A stretch of DNA of 33,772 nucleotides from the NCBI RefSeq assembly GCF_013299185.1, contig NZ_JAAFKG010000072.1:1-33772 (forward strand), read 5' to 3'. The translations under genes and the position numbers were made by a program. Below the pieces are notes generated by a model. That model was given only the letters and a program-made list of their open reading frames with translations, did not search any database and was not told the DNA's origin. Position 1 is the stretch's first letter; every line of letters begins with the position of its first letter. Shown here in pieces: positions 1 to 7,661 of this stretch. Source of the stretch: Microcoleus sp. bin48.metabat.b7b8b9.023 (GTDB lineage Bacteria > Cyanobacteriota > Cyanobacteriia > Cyanobacteriales > Microcoleaceae).

Positions 1-39
1 GCAAGCTTTTCGCGGTGTGACATATTTTGTCATCGCTAG

Positions 40-309
40 GTGGTATTTTTGTTTTCAATCCATAGTGCCAGCTTTTACAATGATTTACCAGGAATTTCGA
101 GGAAATTATTTACTTTATGTCAACAGCGCGATAAAGATTGGGAAATTCGTCTGGCGGTTGAAAGAAGAAAAATTCGAGAAGAAGTTAGAGCTGAAATCAA
201 GGCAGAATATGAAGGTCAGATTACTTCCCTGACCCAGCAACTGGCAGAAATGACCGCAAACTATCAATCTGTATTGGCAAGACTCACAGCTTTAGAAGGA
301 GCAAAATAA
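40..309 (+). CDS. C-terminal part of an unidentified coiled-coil protein, probably broken
   Basis: I do not recognise the family. The last 55 or so residues are charged and heptad-like (RDKDWEIRLAVERRKIREE, then LTQQLAEM and LARLTALEGAK), as in the coiled-coil tails of several cyanobacterial nuclease or transposase-like proteins. The frame is preceded by a TAG at 37-39, so either the gene starts here or an upstream part lies in another frame. The first 25 residues look less protein-like than the tail, which favours a decayed or frameshifted gene whose beginning lies outside the window. It ends 4 bases before the zwf start, and the zwf ribosome binding site (AGAAGGAG at 294-301) lies inside its last codons. 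Confidence 0.35.
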   Translation: MVFLFSIHSASFYNDLPGISRKLFTLCQQRDKDWEIRLAVERRKIREEVRAEIKAEYEGQITSLTQQLAEMTANYQSVLARLTALEGAK

Positions 310-313
310 ATAA

Positions 314-1843
314 ATGGTCACAATTCTTGAAAACCCGCTGCGGGTAGGTTTGCGAAAAGAACGGATGCCGGAACCGCAAATTCTGGTCATCTTCGGAGCT
401 TCCGGAGATCTCACCCAGCGCAAACTGGTACCAGCAATTTATCAGATGAAGCTCGATCGGCGCTTGCCACCGGAAACTACAGTAGTAGGTGTGGCCCGCC
501 GTCCCTGGAGTCACGATTACTTCCGAGAACAAATGCGGGAAGGCATCGAAGAATTTGGCGGCGGTATTAGCAATGAGGAATTGTGGCAAGATTTCGCCAA
601 AGGTTTGTACTACTGTCCCGGCGACATTGATAACCCCGAAAGCTATCAAAAACTCAAAGCTTTCTTAGCTGAACTCGATGAAGAAAGGAGAACCCGCGGC
701 AATCACATCTTTTATCTGTCCGTTTCTCCGAACTTTTTCCCAGAAGCAATTCGGCAACTGGGCGCAGCTAAAATGCTGGCAGATCCAATAAAACATCGCT
801 TGGTAATTGAAAAACCCTTCGGCCGCGACTTGAGTTCGGCAAAAGCTCTCAACCGTGTAGTGCAGCAGGTTTGCCAAGAACAGCAAGTTTACCGAATCGA
901 CCATTATTTGGGTAAAGAAACGGTTCAAAATTTGATGGTGTTCCGGTTTGCGAACGCGATTTTTGAACCGCTGTGGAACAGGCAATTTGTCGATCACGTA
1001 CAAATTACCGTTGCAGAAACTGTGGGGGTAGAAGACCGGGCCGGTTACTACGAATCCTCTGGGGCGTTGCGGGATATGCTGCAAAACCACTTGATGCAGA
1101 TTTTCTGTCTGACGGCGATGGAACCGCCGAACTCCCTTGATGCTGACAGCATCCGCACTGAAAAGATGAAAGTTCTGCAAGCAACTCGCTTGGCGGATTT
1201 GAATAACTTGGAGTTCTCCGCGATTCGCGGTCAATATTCCGCAGGGTGGATGAAAGGCAAACCGGTGCCGGGTTATCACGAAGAACCGGGGGTTGCTCCC
1301 AACTCGACAACGCCGACTTTTGTGGCGATGAAGTTTATGATTGACAACTGGCGATGGCAGGGAGTGCCTTTCTACCTGCGGACTGGTAAGCGGTTGCCGA
1401 AAAAAGTTAGCGAAATTGCGATTCAGTTTCGGGAAGTGCCACTGTTAATTTTTCAGTCGGCGGCCCAACAAACTACTCCTAACGTTTTGACCATGCGCGT
1501 GCATCCCAACGAGGGTATTTCGCTGAGGTTTGAGGCAAAAATGCCGGGGCCGGATTTGCGGACGCGGACGGTGGATATGGATTTTAGTTATGGTGCTTCG
1601 TTTGGGGTGACATCTTCGGATGCTTACGATCGCCTGTTGATTGATTGTATGCTGGGCGACCAAACTTTGTTTACCCGTTCTGATGAAGTGGAAGAAGCTT
1701 GGCGGGTGGTAACTCCGGCGCTGATGGCTTGGGAATCTTCCAACGAACAGGAACTGGTTCCTAAATACGAAGCTGGTACTTGGGAACCGGCCGAGGCAGA
1801 ACTGCTAATTAACAGAGACGGTCGCAAGTGGCGCAGACTTTAA
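314..1843 (+). CDS. zwf: Glucose-6-phosphate 1-dehydrogenase
   Basis: Oxidises glucose 6-phosphate to 6-phosphogluconolactone with NADP+, the entry step of the cytosolic oxidative pentose phosphate pathway that supplies NADPH to cyanobacteria in the dark. The 509-residue product has the usual family length. It shows the N-terminal dinucleotide-binding motif GASGDLTQRK near residue 28, the EKPFGRD motif, and the substrate-binding/catalytic signature RIDHYLGKE near residue 194. The ATG at 314 follows AGAAGGAG by about 12 bases. The next gene on the same strand is opcA, its known partner, and the zwf-opcA order is standard in cyanobacteria. The 248-base spacer to opcA is full of short repeats, so cotranscription is likely but not shown. 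The reading frame is intact. Confidence 0.97.
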   Translation: MVTILENPLRVGLRKERMPEPQILVIFGASGDLTQRKLVPAIYQMKLDRRLPPETTVVGVARRPWSHDYFREQMREGIEEFGGGISNEELWQDFAKGLYYCPGDIDNPESYQKLKAFLAELDEERRTRGNHIFYLSVSPNFFPEAIRQLGAAKMLADPIKHRLVIEKPFGRDLSSAKALNRVVQQVCQEQQVYRIDHYLGKETVQNLMVFRFANAIFEPLWNRQFVDHVQITVAETVGVEDRAGYYESSGALRDMLQNHLMQIFCLTAMEPPNSLDADSIRTEKMKVLQATRLADLNNLEFSAIRGQYSAGWMKGKPVPGYHEEPGVAPNSTTPTFVAMKFMIDNWRWQGVPFYLRTGKRLPKKVSEIAIQFREVPLLIFQSAAQQTTPNVLTMRVHPNEGISLRFEAKMPGPDLRTRTVDMDFSYGASFGVTSSDAYDRLLIDCMLGDQTLFTRSDEVEEAWRVVTPALMAWESSNEQELVPKYEAGTWEPAEAELLINRDGRKWRRL

Positions 1844-1845
1844 GA

Positions 1846-2072
1846 GTCAGTTGTCAGTTGTTAGTTGTCAGTTGTTAGTTGTTAGTTGTCAGTTGTCAGT
1901 TGTTAGTTGTCATTAGGTAAGAGTTGCTAACTAAGAATCATCAAGGACTAATGACTAATGCTAATGTTCGGGAACTCTTGCGCGATGGCACTTCTGACGT
2001 TGGACTAATGACCAATGACCAATGACCAATGACCAATGCCCCATGCCCCATGCCCCATGCCAAATGACCAAT
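1846..2072. repeat. Short tandem heptamer repeats between zwf and opcA
   Basis: The spacer holds runs of GTCAGTT/GTTAGTT units (about 1846-1913) and then a second run of TGACCAA and CCCATGC units (about 2008-2060). These are short tandemly repeated repetitive sequences of the kind common in filamentous cyanobacteria. The opcA ribosome binding site (AAGGAG, about 2077-2082) lies just after them. Confidence 0.8.
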
Positions 2073-2091
2073 AACAAAGGAGAAAAAACCG

Positions 2092-3456
2092 ATGACAATG
2101 ACACCGATGAAAGCTCCGCCTCTGGTTTCGCTGCAAAGTCCTAAGGATGTGTCGATCGACCAAATAGAGGCAGAACTGAGTAAAATCTGGGAAAGTTACA
2201 GAGAATCAGGATCGAAGGGCGATTTTCCGATCGCGACTAGGGCCGCAACTTTTACTTTTGTCGTGTACGAACCGGAAGAAACCCAGCAATTATTGGCAGA
2301 TCTGGGATTTTACGACGGGCCTGTCGATGGTATTAGCGGGCCGATGACGGCATCAAGCATCAGGGCTGCTCAAAAAGCTTACGGAATGCCCAGAAGTGGC
2401 AAACCTAGCGCTGAATTGCTGGCGATGTTGCGCGAAGAAGTGGCTCGCAAAAATGCCAAGGGAGAGCTTTTGGGTGCGACTGGCTTGGGTTCGGCGGGTT
2501 CGGGAGTGGCTGATGCGATCGTAGCTGCGAATCCCTGCCGGATTATTGCTCTGTGCCCGACGGCGGGAGAAGATACGGGCGTGCAGGCTCAAGTGGCTGC
2601 TTACTGTCCGGTGCACAAGCGCGGCAGCGGCAATCTGATCTGCTGCGAGTATATTACCCTGCGGGGTACGGAAGCTGCTCTGGAACGGGTGAGCGCGATC
2701 GTGACAGCGCTGACGATCGCGGATTTGCCGACGCTGCTGTGGTGGAAAGCGAATCCAGATGCCGATCGAGGTTTGTTCCAGCGGCTGGCGGAAACTAGCA
2801 GTTCTGTGATTATCGACTCTAGCAGTTTTGCCGAGTCTGAAGATGAATTGTTGTTGATGCAAAGTCTGATCGAGGAAGGAATTCCGATCGCGGATTTGAA
2901 TTGGCGCAGGCTGGCGGCGTGGCAGGAGTTGGCTGCCGAGGCCTTCGATCCGCCGGAACGTAGGGCGGCAATTCGGGAGATCGATCGAGTGACGATCGAT
3001 TACGAACAAGGCAATTCTACTCAAGCGCTGATGTATTTGGGCTGGCTGGCGAGCCGGCTTCAGTGGCGTCCGGTTGCTTTCAAGCAAGAAGAGGGGGATT
3101 ATCAAATCAAGCGGATTAAATTTGCGGGTGCAGACGAACGGGTTGTAGAAGCCGAGTTAGCTGCTATTCCTACTGCCGATACGGGGGATGTCTCCGGCGA
3201 TTTGATTGCTCTGCGTTTGAATTCTACGAACGAGAAGGCCGATTGCGGTACGGTTCTGTGTTCGGAAACGGGCGGCTGTATGCGGATGGAAATGAAAGGA
3301 GGCGCTCAAACCGATCGATTTAACCAGGTGACTCCTCTGTTCGATCAGGTGACGGAACAGTTGCTGGGCCAGCACTTGCAGAGTTGGGGCCGGGATATGC
3401 TTTACGAAGAAAGTTTGGCAGTGACAGCTCAATTGCTGAAATTAGCCAAACACTAA
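2092..3456 (+). CDS. opcA: OpcA, glucose-6-phosphate dehydrogenase assembly/activator protein
   Basis: OpcA is the cyanobacterial protein that promotes oligomerisation and redox-dependent activation of G6PDH; it acts in the cytosol with the zwf product. The 454-residue product contains the conserved OpcA core: LPTLLWWKANPDADRGLFQ, the LADLNWRRLAAWQELAAEAF segment and the C-terminal ETGGCMRME stretch. Residues about 64-115 (EETQQLLADLGFYDGPVDG, then SSIRAAQKAYGM) match a peptidoglycan-binding type 1 repeat fold, an accessory domain I recall from cyanobacterial OpcA. The ATG at 2092 has AAGGAG about 10 bases upstream. An in-frame ATG two codons later (2098) is an alternative with almost no effect on the product. 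The frame is intact. Confidence 0.95.
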   Translation: MTMTPMKAPPLVSLQSPKDVSIDQIEAELSKIWESYRESGSKGDFPIATRAATFTFVVYEPEETQQLLADLGFYDGPVDGISGPMTASSIRAAQKAYGMPRSGKPSAELLAMLREEVARKNAKGELLGATGLGSAGSGVADAIVAANPCRIIALCPTAGEDTGVQAQVAAYCPVHKRGSGNLICCEYITLRGTEAALERVSAIVTALTIADLPTLLWWKANPDADRGLFQRLAETSSSVIIDSSSFAESEDELLLMQSLIEEGIPIADLNWRRLAAWQELAAEAFDPPERRAAIREIDRVTIDYEQGNSTQALMYLGWLASRLQWRPVAFKQEEGDYQIKRIKFAGADERVVEAELAAIPTADTGDVSGDLIALRLNSTNEKADCGTVLCSETGGCMRMEMKGGAQTDRFNQVTPLFDQVTEQLLGQHLQSWGRDMLYEESLAVTAQLLKLAKH

Positions 3457-3491
3457 CAACAAGTTCCGCAACGGACAATGTATTAGTTAAG

Positions 3492-3526
3492 ATTCAGTAG
3501 AGCAGGCAATGTCTGCCCTACTGAAT
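3492..3526. repeat. Hairpin repeat downstream of opcA
   Basis: ATTCAGTAGAGCAG and CTGCCCTACTGAAT form a 14-bp stem with one mismatch around a 7-base loop (GCAATGT). There is no clean U-tract, so it is better seen as a dispersed hairpin repeat, although it lies 36 bases after the opcA stop and could end the zwf-opcA transcript. Confidence 0.6.
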
Positions 3527-3530
3527 ATTC

Positions 3531-3682
3531 TCTTGTCTTCTCTTTTCTTCCTTAGTGTCCTTCGCGTCTTCGCGGTTCGTTCAATAGATATTATTTGAGC
3601 AGTAATACCCATATCAATTATGATTGCATAGAAATGATTAAACCGCAGAGAACACAGAGAACGCAGAGAAAGAACAGAGAGA
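3531..3682. repeat. Two copies of dispersed ACCGC(G/A)GA-type repeats, opposite orientation
   Basis: At 3531-3582, on the minus strand, there is AACGAACCGCGAAGACGCG followed by a GGAAGAAAAG-rich tail. At 3639-3682, on the plus strand, there is AAACCGCAGAGAACACAG followed by CAGAGAAAGA. Related copies occur at 5306-5357, 28115-28170, 29283-29333 and 33615-33650. I see no gene in the 3457-3747 spacer. Confidence 0.65.
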
Positions 3683-3747
3683 TGAATTGGATATCAGAAT
3701 TTTATCAATTATCAATTGTCAGTATTTTTTATGACTAATCTAGGGTT

Positions 3748-5301
3748 ATGGCTTTAGTAATTGCTGGCGAGCGCAGCGGTGCGGGAAAGACTACTGTAAC
3801 GATCGCCCTTTTGGCTTATTTAATTCGCCAGGGCTTGAACGTGCAATCTTTTAAGGTCGGGCCTGACTACATTGACCCGATGTTTCATTCTTTTGTTACT
3901 GGCCGCCCCTGTCGAAATTTAGACCCGGTTTTAACATCTGAATCTTATGTTAAAAAGTGTTTTTCCCGTCACATTCAAGATGTTGATTGTGCTTTGGTTG
4001 AAGGGGTAATGGGTTTGTTTGATGGGGTTTCTCCGAAGAAGGATTCTGTAACGAGCACTGTACGGGATGTAACGGATGTGAGGAAGGCAGAAGGAAAAGA
4101 ACATTATTCTATTTCCTTTGCTTCTACGGCTCATGTTGCTTATTTGTTGAATTTGCCGGTATTGTTTGTGATAGATTGCAGCCGGCTGTCTGGTTCTGTG
4201 GCTGCGATCGCCCACGGTTTTCGTTCTTTTAACCCAAATCTTAATTTCGCGGGTTTGGTGCTGAATCGGGTGGCGAGCGATCGACATTTAGAGTTGCTGA
4301 CAGATGCTCTGGAACCGCTGGATTTACCGATTTTGGGTGTTCTGCGACGGGATGAGGCTGTTACTATTCCCGATCGCCATTTAGGCCTGATTCCGGCTGA
4401 GGAGTTGCCGAATCTTCATGCTGCGATCGACAAATTAGCGGATTTAGCTGCTGTTAGTTTTGACTGGGAGAAACTTTTGCCTTTGTTGGCTGCGAGTCTT
4501 GATGGGGGGGGTGAGGGGTGTGAGCAACTTTTGGGTAGATACAGTCTCCCTTACGAAATTGTAACCAAAAAAGATGATGTTGTCAACTGTTTGGCAAAAA
4601 AGTTTTCGGTGCGAGTTGCAGTTGCGCGCGATCGGGCTTTTAATTTTTACTATCAGGACAATCTTGATTTGTTGTCAGAGTTGGGCGCCGAGTTGGTATT
4701 CTGGAGTCCGTTGGATGACTCGGTTTTTCCTGAGAATGTGCAGGGGCTATATTTTGGTGGCGGTTTTCCCGAAGTGTTTGCTCAAAAATTAAGCGGTAAT
4801 GTTTTAATTCGGGATGCTGTCAGAAGTGCGATTTGTTCGGGAATGCCGACTTATGCGGAGTGCGGCGGTTTGATGTACTTGTGCGATTCGATTGTAGACT
4901 TTGAAGGGAATTCTTGGCAAGGGGTGGGAGTGTTGCCGGCGGTGGCTGCGATGGGAAAGCGATTGACTCTGGGATATCGAGAAGCTGTGGCGGTGGGGGA
5001 TAGTTTGGTGTTAGCTGCGGGGGATGTGGTTTGGGGACATGAGTTTCATCGATCGCATTTGACAGTGGAACCAACTAATCCAATTTATCACAGTTGGAGG
5101 TACGGCAAACGGGGAGAAGTTGAGGCGGTTGCTGAAGGTTGGGGGGTTTATGGGGTGCACGCTGCTTATTTGCATTTGCACTGGGGTGCTCGCCCTGATA
5201 TTGCGGTTCGTTTTTTGCAGCAGTGTTCTAATTTTGATTGTAAGGGTGTTTTGGGCGATTCCATACGGGATAGCGGCGCTTCACGAGCTCAAACAATCTA
5301 A
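3748..5301 (+). CDS. cobB: Cobyrinate a,c-diamide synthase
   Basis: Catalyses the ATP- and glutamine-dependent amidation of the a and c side chains of cobyrinic acid in (pseudo)cobalamin synthesis, in the cytosol. The N-terminal P-loop domain has GERSGAGKTT at residues 7-16 and the family motif FKVGPDYIDP. The C-terminal class I glutamine amidotransferase domain has FGGGFPEVFAQ, the nucleophile Cys in YAECGGLMYL near residue 372, and WGHEFHRS near residue 429. The product, 517 residues, is somewhat longer than usual for CobB (about 450-470). The extra length is partly a charged insert (about residues 97-121, SPKKDSVTSTV to HYSISF) between LFDGV and STAHVAYLL, and partly a C-terminal tail of about 20 residues. 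No cobalamin riboswitch is visible upstream. The following dispersed repeat begins about 4 bases after the stop. Confidence 0.93.
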   Translation: MALVIAGERSGAGKTTVTIALLAYLIRQGLNVQSFKVGPDYIDPMFHSFVTGRPCRNLDPVLTSESYVKKCFSRHIQDVDCALVEGVMGLFDGVSPKKDSVTSTVRDVTDVRKAEGKEHYSISFASTAHVAYLLNLPVLFVIDCSRLSGSVAAIAHGFRSFNPNLNFAGLVLNRVASDRHLELLTDALEPLDLPILGVLRRDEAVTIPDRHLGLIPAEELPNLHAAIDKLADLAAVSFDWEKLLPLLAASLDGGGEGCEQLLGRYSLPYEIVTKKDDVVNCLAKKFSVRVAVARDRAFNFYYQDNLDLLSELGAELVFWSPLDDSVFPENVQGLYFGGGFPEVFAQKLSGNVLIRDAVRSAICSGMPTYAECGGLMYLCDSIVDFEGNSWQGVGVLPAVAAMGKRLTLGYREAVAVGDSLVLAAGDVVWGHEFHRSHLTVEPTNPIYHSWRYGKRGEVEAVAEGWGVYGVHAAYLHLHWGARPDIAVRFLQQCSNFDCKGVLGDSIRDSGASRAQTI

Positions 5302-5305
5302 TTTT

Positions 5306-5357
5306 AACGAACCGCGAAGGCGCGAAGTTCGCGAAGGAAGAGAAAGAAGAGAAGAGA
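5306..5357 (+). repeat. Dispersed AACGAACCGCGAAGG repeat after cobB
   Basis: The unit AACGAACCGCGAAGGCGCGA followed by a GAAGGAAGAGAAAGAAGAG tail is nearly identical to the copy at 28115-28170 and is an inverted relative of the one at 3531-3582. It begins immediately after the cobB stop codon. Confidence 0.7.
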
Positions 5358-5515
5358 TGAAGATAGTTAATGTTTGTCGTGGTTGGGGAGTAAATTACTT
5401 GTTGTTGAGCAAGTTGAAAAGTCTATTTTTGGCTGCGAGGAAGGTATAAATAATCCTATCTTATCTATTTATATTAGAATATTTATAACTTAAACAGCTA
5501 CGAAGGTTGGGATTT

Positions 5516-6007
5516 ATGAGCGAATTTATTGCGACTAAGCAGTTGTTGGCGCAATGGGTGACGCCGGAGAATTTTCGGAGTTACGGTCAAGTTATTTCTG
5601 CGAGTTTTGATGGCAAGTCTTTTGATGATGAGGATGCTAAGTTAAATTTGGAAAATGGTATTCCTAGATTTTACATTATGCGGTTGCACCAGAAGGGTCG
5701 CAAGTTTGGTAAAATTACGCGGCACGTTGAATGTACTCAGTGTTTGGGTTCTCTGGATGGGAAGGATTGGTTGATTGCTGTGGCACCTCCTTGTGATAGT
5801 GATGAACCGAGTTTGGAGAGTATCGCTGCTTTTCGGATTCCGGGTGATTGTTTTATTAAGTTAGATGTGGGGACTTGGCACGCTGGGCCTTATTTTGATG
5901 CGGATTTTGTGGATTTTTATAATCTGGAGTTGAGCGATACTAATGTGGTTGACCATTTTGGTTTTGATTTTGTGAAACATCACAATCTGGAATTTGAAAT
6001 TGTCTGA
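5516..6007 (+). CDS. Ureidoglycolate lyase (AllA) family protein
   Basis: The AllA family splits ureidoglycolate into glyoxylate and urea at the end of allantoin/purine breakdown. The 163-residue product has the family length (about 160-170) and its landmarks: the N-terminal W-VTPENFRSYGQVI segment, ITRHVECTQCLGSLDGKDWL in the central beta-barrel, WLIAVAPP, and the FIKLDVGTWHAGPYF motif near residue 123. I chose ATG 5516, with GAAGG at 5502-5506 about 9 bases before it; an in-frame TTG at 5507 is less likely. An AtzE/AtzG pair lies 1.5 kb downstream, so a ureide or amide nitrogen-salvage role fits, but no allantoinase or urease gene is in the window and the substrate is unproven. The gene stands alone, with short unrelated genes after it. 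Confidence 0.72.
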   Translation: MSEFIATKQLLAQWVTPENFRSYGQVISASFDGKSFDDEDAKLNLENGIPRFYIMRLHQKGRKFGKITRHVECTQCLGSLDGKDWLIAVAPPCDSDEPSLESIAAFRIPGDCFIKLDVGTWHAGPYFDADFVDFYNLELSDTNVVDHFGFDFVKHHNLEFEIV

Positions 6008-6087
6008 TATTTTCTCGTTTGAAAGAGTGGATGGCGTAAGACATAGGGCATAATCATTATTTGAGCAACATCTGAAACTGTTAAACT

Positions 6088-6396
6088 ATGAATCAAGGTG
6101 GTATTCCCGATGAGAGTCCGAGAAATTTACCAGAGCAATTGCTCCTGGAAGATGCTAAGGCTGGTAATTCCAAAGTAATTCGTCGTGGTACAGATAGTCC
6201 ATTGGGGGATGTACCGAGACTTATTGCTGTTTATGGCGGGAATTCTGAAGATTGGGATAAAATGACAAGTATTGAGGCTTTTGAAATTAATGGAGTTTCC
6301 GTGCAAGTCCATTGGTTTCGGAACAGTCAGACTTTTCAGGAGGTGGAGTTCAAGTTCAAACGACAATATCCTAAAATTGCTCCTAAAAATCTGTAG
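6088..6396 (+). CDS. Small protein resembling a polymorphic-toxin C-terminal domain (orphan module)
   Basis: A 102-residue product. The layout NLPEQLLLEDAKAG, then a central PLGDVPRL, then DWDKMTS, VQVHWFRNSQT and the final VEFKFKRQYP resembles, from memory, a C-terminal toxin module at the ends of large RHS or filamentous-haemagglutinin-type proteins (LPE-ALEEA, DW-KM, hHhhhN, hFKFK). Here it has no N-terminal delivery region: a TAA at 6082-6084 stands one codon before the start, so the module is free-standing. The next gene begins 11 bases after its stop, an operon-like spacing expected for a toxin and its immunity protein. The toxin reading is an inference from pattern memory. No signal peptide or membrane segment is seen. 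Confidence 0.5.
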   Translation: MNQGGIPDESPRNLPEQLLLEDAKAGNSKVIRRGTDSPLGDVPRLIAVYGGNSEDWDKMTSIEAFEINGVSVQVHWFRNSQTFQEVEFKFKRQYPKIAPKNL

Positions 6397-6407
6397 GTAA
6401 TCAAATT

Positions 6408-6860
6408 ATGAAAATTCGTTGTATTGCTAAGACTGGTGAATCTCTCCCTGAAGAATATATAGACCCGCCACGCGGTTACACTGAGAAAATTAAGTTTGCA
6501 CTAACAATAGGTAAGGAGTATGTTGTTTATGCTATTCGAGAATGGAAAGGAACTATTTGGTACTATATCTGCGACGATATTTTTAGCTATTATCCGATGG
6601 AGAATCCGGCACCGATGTTTGAGGTGGTTGACAGCAGGGTTTCTAAGTATTGGCAGTTTGAACTTTCGCCTAATGGCTTGTTAATGATAGCGTTTGAACA
6701 GTGGTTTACTGACCCTTATTTTTATGATAAGCTGACGGATCAGGAAGAGGCGGAGGTTGAGATTTTTGATAAGGTTAAGGAATTGATGGATGCTGAGGAT
6801 TTTGATTTGCCTCCGCTGGAGATTGCAGTTGAAAAATTGCGGGAAACTGTCAGTGTTTGA
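6408..6860 (+). CDS. Hypothetical protein, possible immunity partner of the preceding gene
   Basis: A 150-residue soluble product that I cannot assign to a named family. It opens with KIRCIAKTGESLPEEYIDPP, followed by IGKEYVVYAI, WYYICDD and FSYYP, and has an acidic, probably helical C-terminus (LTDQEEAEVEIFDKVKELMD). Many aromatic residues in the central sheet-like part resemble SMI1-like or DUF-type immunity proteins, and it lies 11 bases behind the toxin-like ORF. The start ATG follows TAGGTAATCAAATT, so no strong ribosome binding site is present and translation may be coupled to the upstream gene. The frame is intact and codon use looks ordinary for the window. Confidence 0.6.
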   Translation: MKIRCIAKTGESLPEEYIDPPRGYTEKIKFALTIGKEYVVYAIREWKGTIWYYICDDIFSYYPMENPAPMFEVVDSRVSKYWQFELSPNGLLMIAFEQWFTDPYFYDKLTDQEEAEVEIFDKVKELMDAEDFDLPPLEIAVEKLRETVSV

Positions 6861-6958
6861 GTGGGAAAAATGCGATTCTCGCAAATTATTTGTTTACCAC
6901 CTTGACTCCCATACCTTCAAATGGTATCAAATAGGAAACAGCATAATTTTGAAAAAAA

Positions 6959-7138
6959 ATGAACGATAGAATTGAATCCAATAATAACTATGAGATCCTA
7001 GACGACGATGATGTTTTGTTATTCGATAAAGCTACTTTTCTGGTACGCAGTTTTGAAGATGTAGTCACTAGCAAGTTTATTGAAATGCTTGATATCATTG
7101 CACTAAGGGAATCTCGCCATAAATCAATAATTAATTGA
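6959..7138 (+). CDS. KGK-type protein, N-terminal piece (59 aa) ending at an in-frame TGA
   Basis: A short ORF encoding MNDRIESNNNYEILDDDDVL onward to ALRESRHKSIIN. The segment DDDVLLFDKATFLVRSFEDV resembles the start of cyanobacterial KGK-domain proteins (a small domain of unknown function). The stop TGA at 7136-7138 is followed at once by ATG (7139) in the same frame, and the next piece supplies what looks like the rest of the same domain. Together they would make one protein of about 150 codons. So this is either a gene split by a nonsense mutation, a readthrough or reinitiation case, or two fully abutting small genes. The upstream A-rich stretch has no clear ribosome binding site. Confidence 0.55.
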   Translation: MNDRIESNNNYEILDDDDVLLFDKATFLVRSFEDVVTSKFIEMLDIIALRESRHKSIIN

Positions 7139-7411
7139 ATGAAAGAGCTACGGATTAACGAAGAAATAATAATTAATGCAGGGGAGATAGACTGGAACTC
7201 CCCTCAAGAAGGAATAGATTGTCAAGTTCTAAAAATAGGTTCTAAGGGTTGGCAAAAAGGAAGGATTCAAATAAAAGTTAATGAAAATTTCCAGTCGGGG
7301 GAAACGCAGGTATGTATAAAGTTTTGTCCCGATCGCCCAAATGAACCTATATCGCCTTTAGATGATATCAGACAATCTGAGGAATACAAAAAACTGCTCG
7401 AAAATAACTGA
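7139..7411 (+). CDS. KGK-domain-like protein, C-terminal piece (90 aa)
   Basis: Encodes 90 residues with EGIDCQVLKIGSKGWQKGRI, the KGK-like core that gives the cyanobacterial KGK family its name, then a strand VCIKFCPD and the conserved ending PISPLDDIRQSEEYKKLL. Function is unknown. It lies in the same frame as the 59-residue ORF before it, separated only by one TGA, and lacks its own ribosome binding site, so translation would depend on reinitiation or readthrough from the upstream piece. The intact reading frame argues that the split is recent or tolerated. HIP1-like CGATCG sites follow the stop. Confidence 0.6.
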   Translation: MKELRINEEIIINAGEIDWNSPQEGIDCQVLKIGSKGWQKGRIQIKVNENFQSGETQVCIKFCPDRPNEPISPLDDIRQSEEYKKLLENN

Positions 7412-7470
7412 TAGCCCGATCGCCCTTACAATACAATAATCGATCGCACTCCCAGGCTAGCCAGAAAAAA

Positions 7471-7647
7471 ATGACAAATATAGAAGAATATGTCGATCGC
7501 ACTTCCGAACTGATAAACTTACCCCTAGACCCGGAACATCGTCCCGGCGTTGTGGTAAACTTCGAGATGATAGCGGCGATCGCCCGACTCGTTACAGAAT
7601 TCCCCTTACCCCCAGAAATCGAAGCTGCACCAGTGTTTGAACCTTAG
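7471..7647 (+). CDS. atzG: AtzG-like small subunit (DUF4089)
   Basis: A 58-residue product, MTNIEEYVDRTSELINLPLD, then PEHRPGVVVNFEMIAAIARL and a short acidic end. This is the pattern of DUF4089/AtzG, a GatC-like small protein (helix, L-L-hDPEHRPGVhxNhx, helix) that forms a complex with the AtzE amidase and is needed for its folding and activity. It ends 14 bases before the atzE start, the expected gene order. It is shorter than many gene-calling cut-offs and easily missed. The assignment is firm in context: AtzG directly upstream of an AtzE-type amidase is the diagnostic arrangement. Confidence 0.78.
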   Translation: MTNIEEYVDRTSELINLPLDPEHRPGVVVNFEMIAAIARLVTEFPLPPEIEAAPVFEP

Positions 7648-7661
7648 ATTTTTAACCGCCG

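Noticed and set aside
284..649. 121-codon minus-strand ORF over the zwf start
   Set aside because: It overlaps the strongly conserved zwf coding sequence, has no ribosome binding site and no recognisable product.
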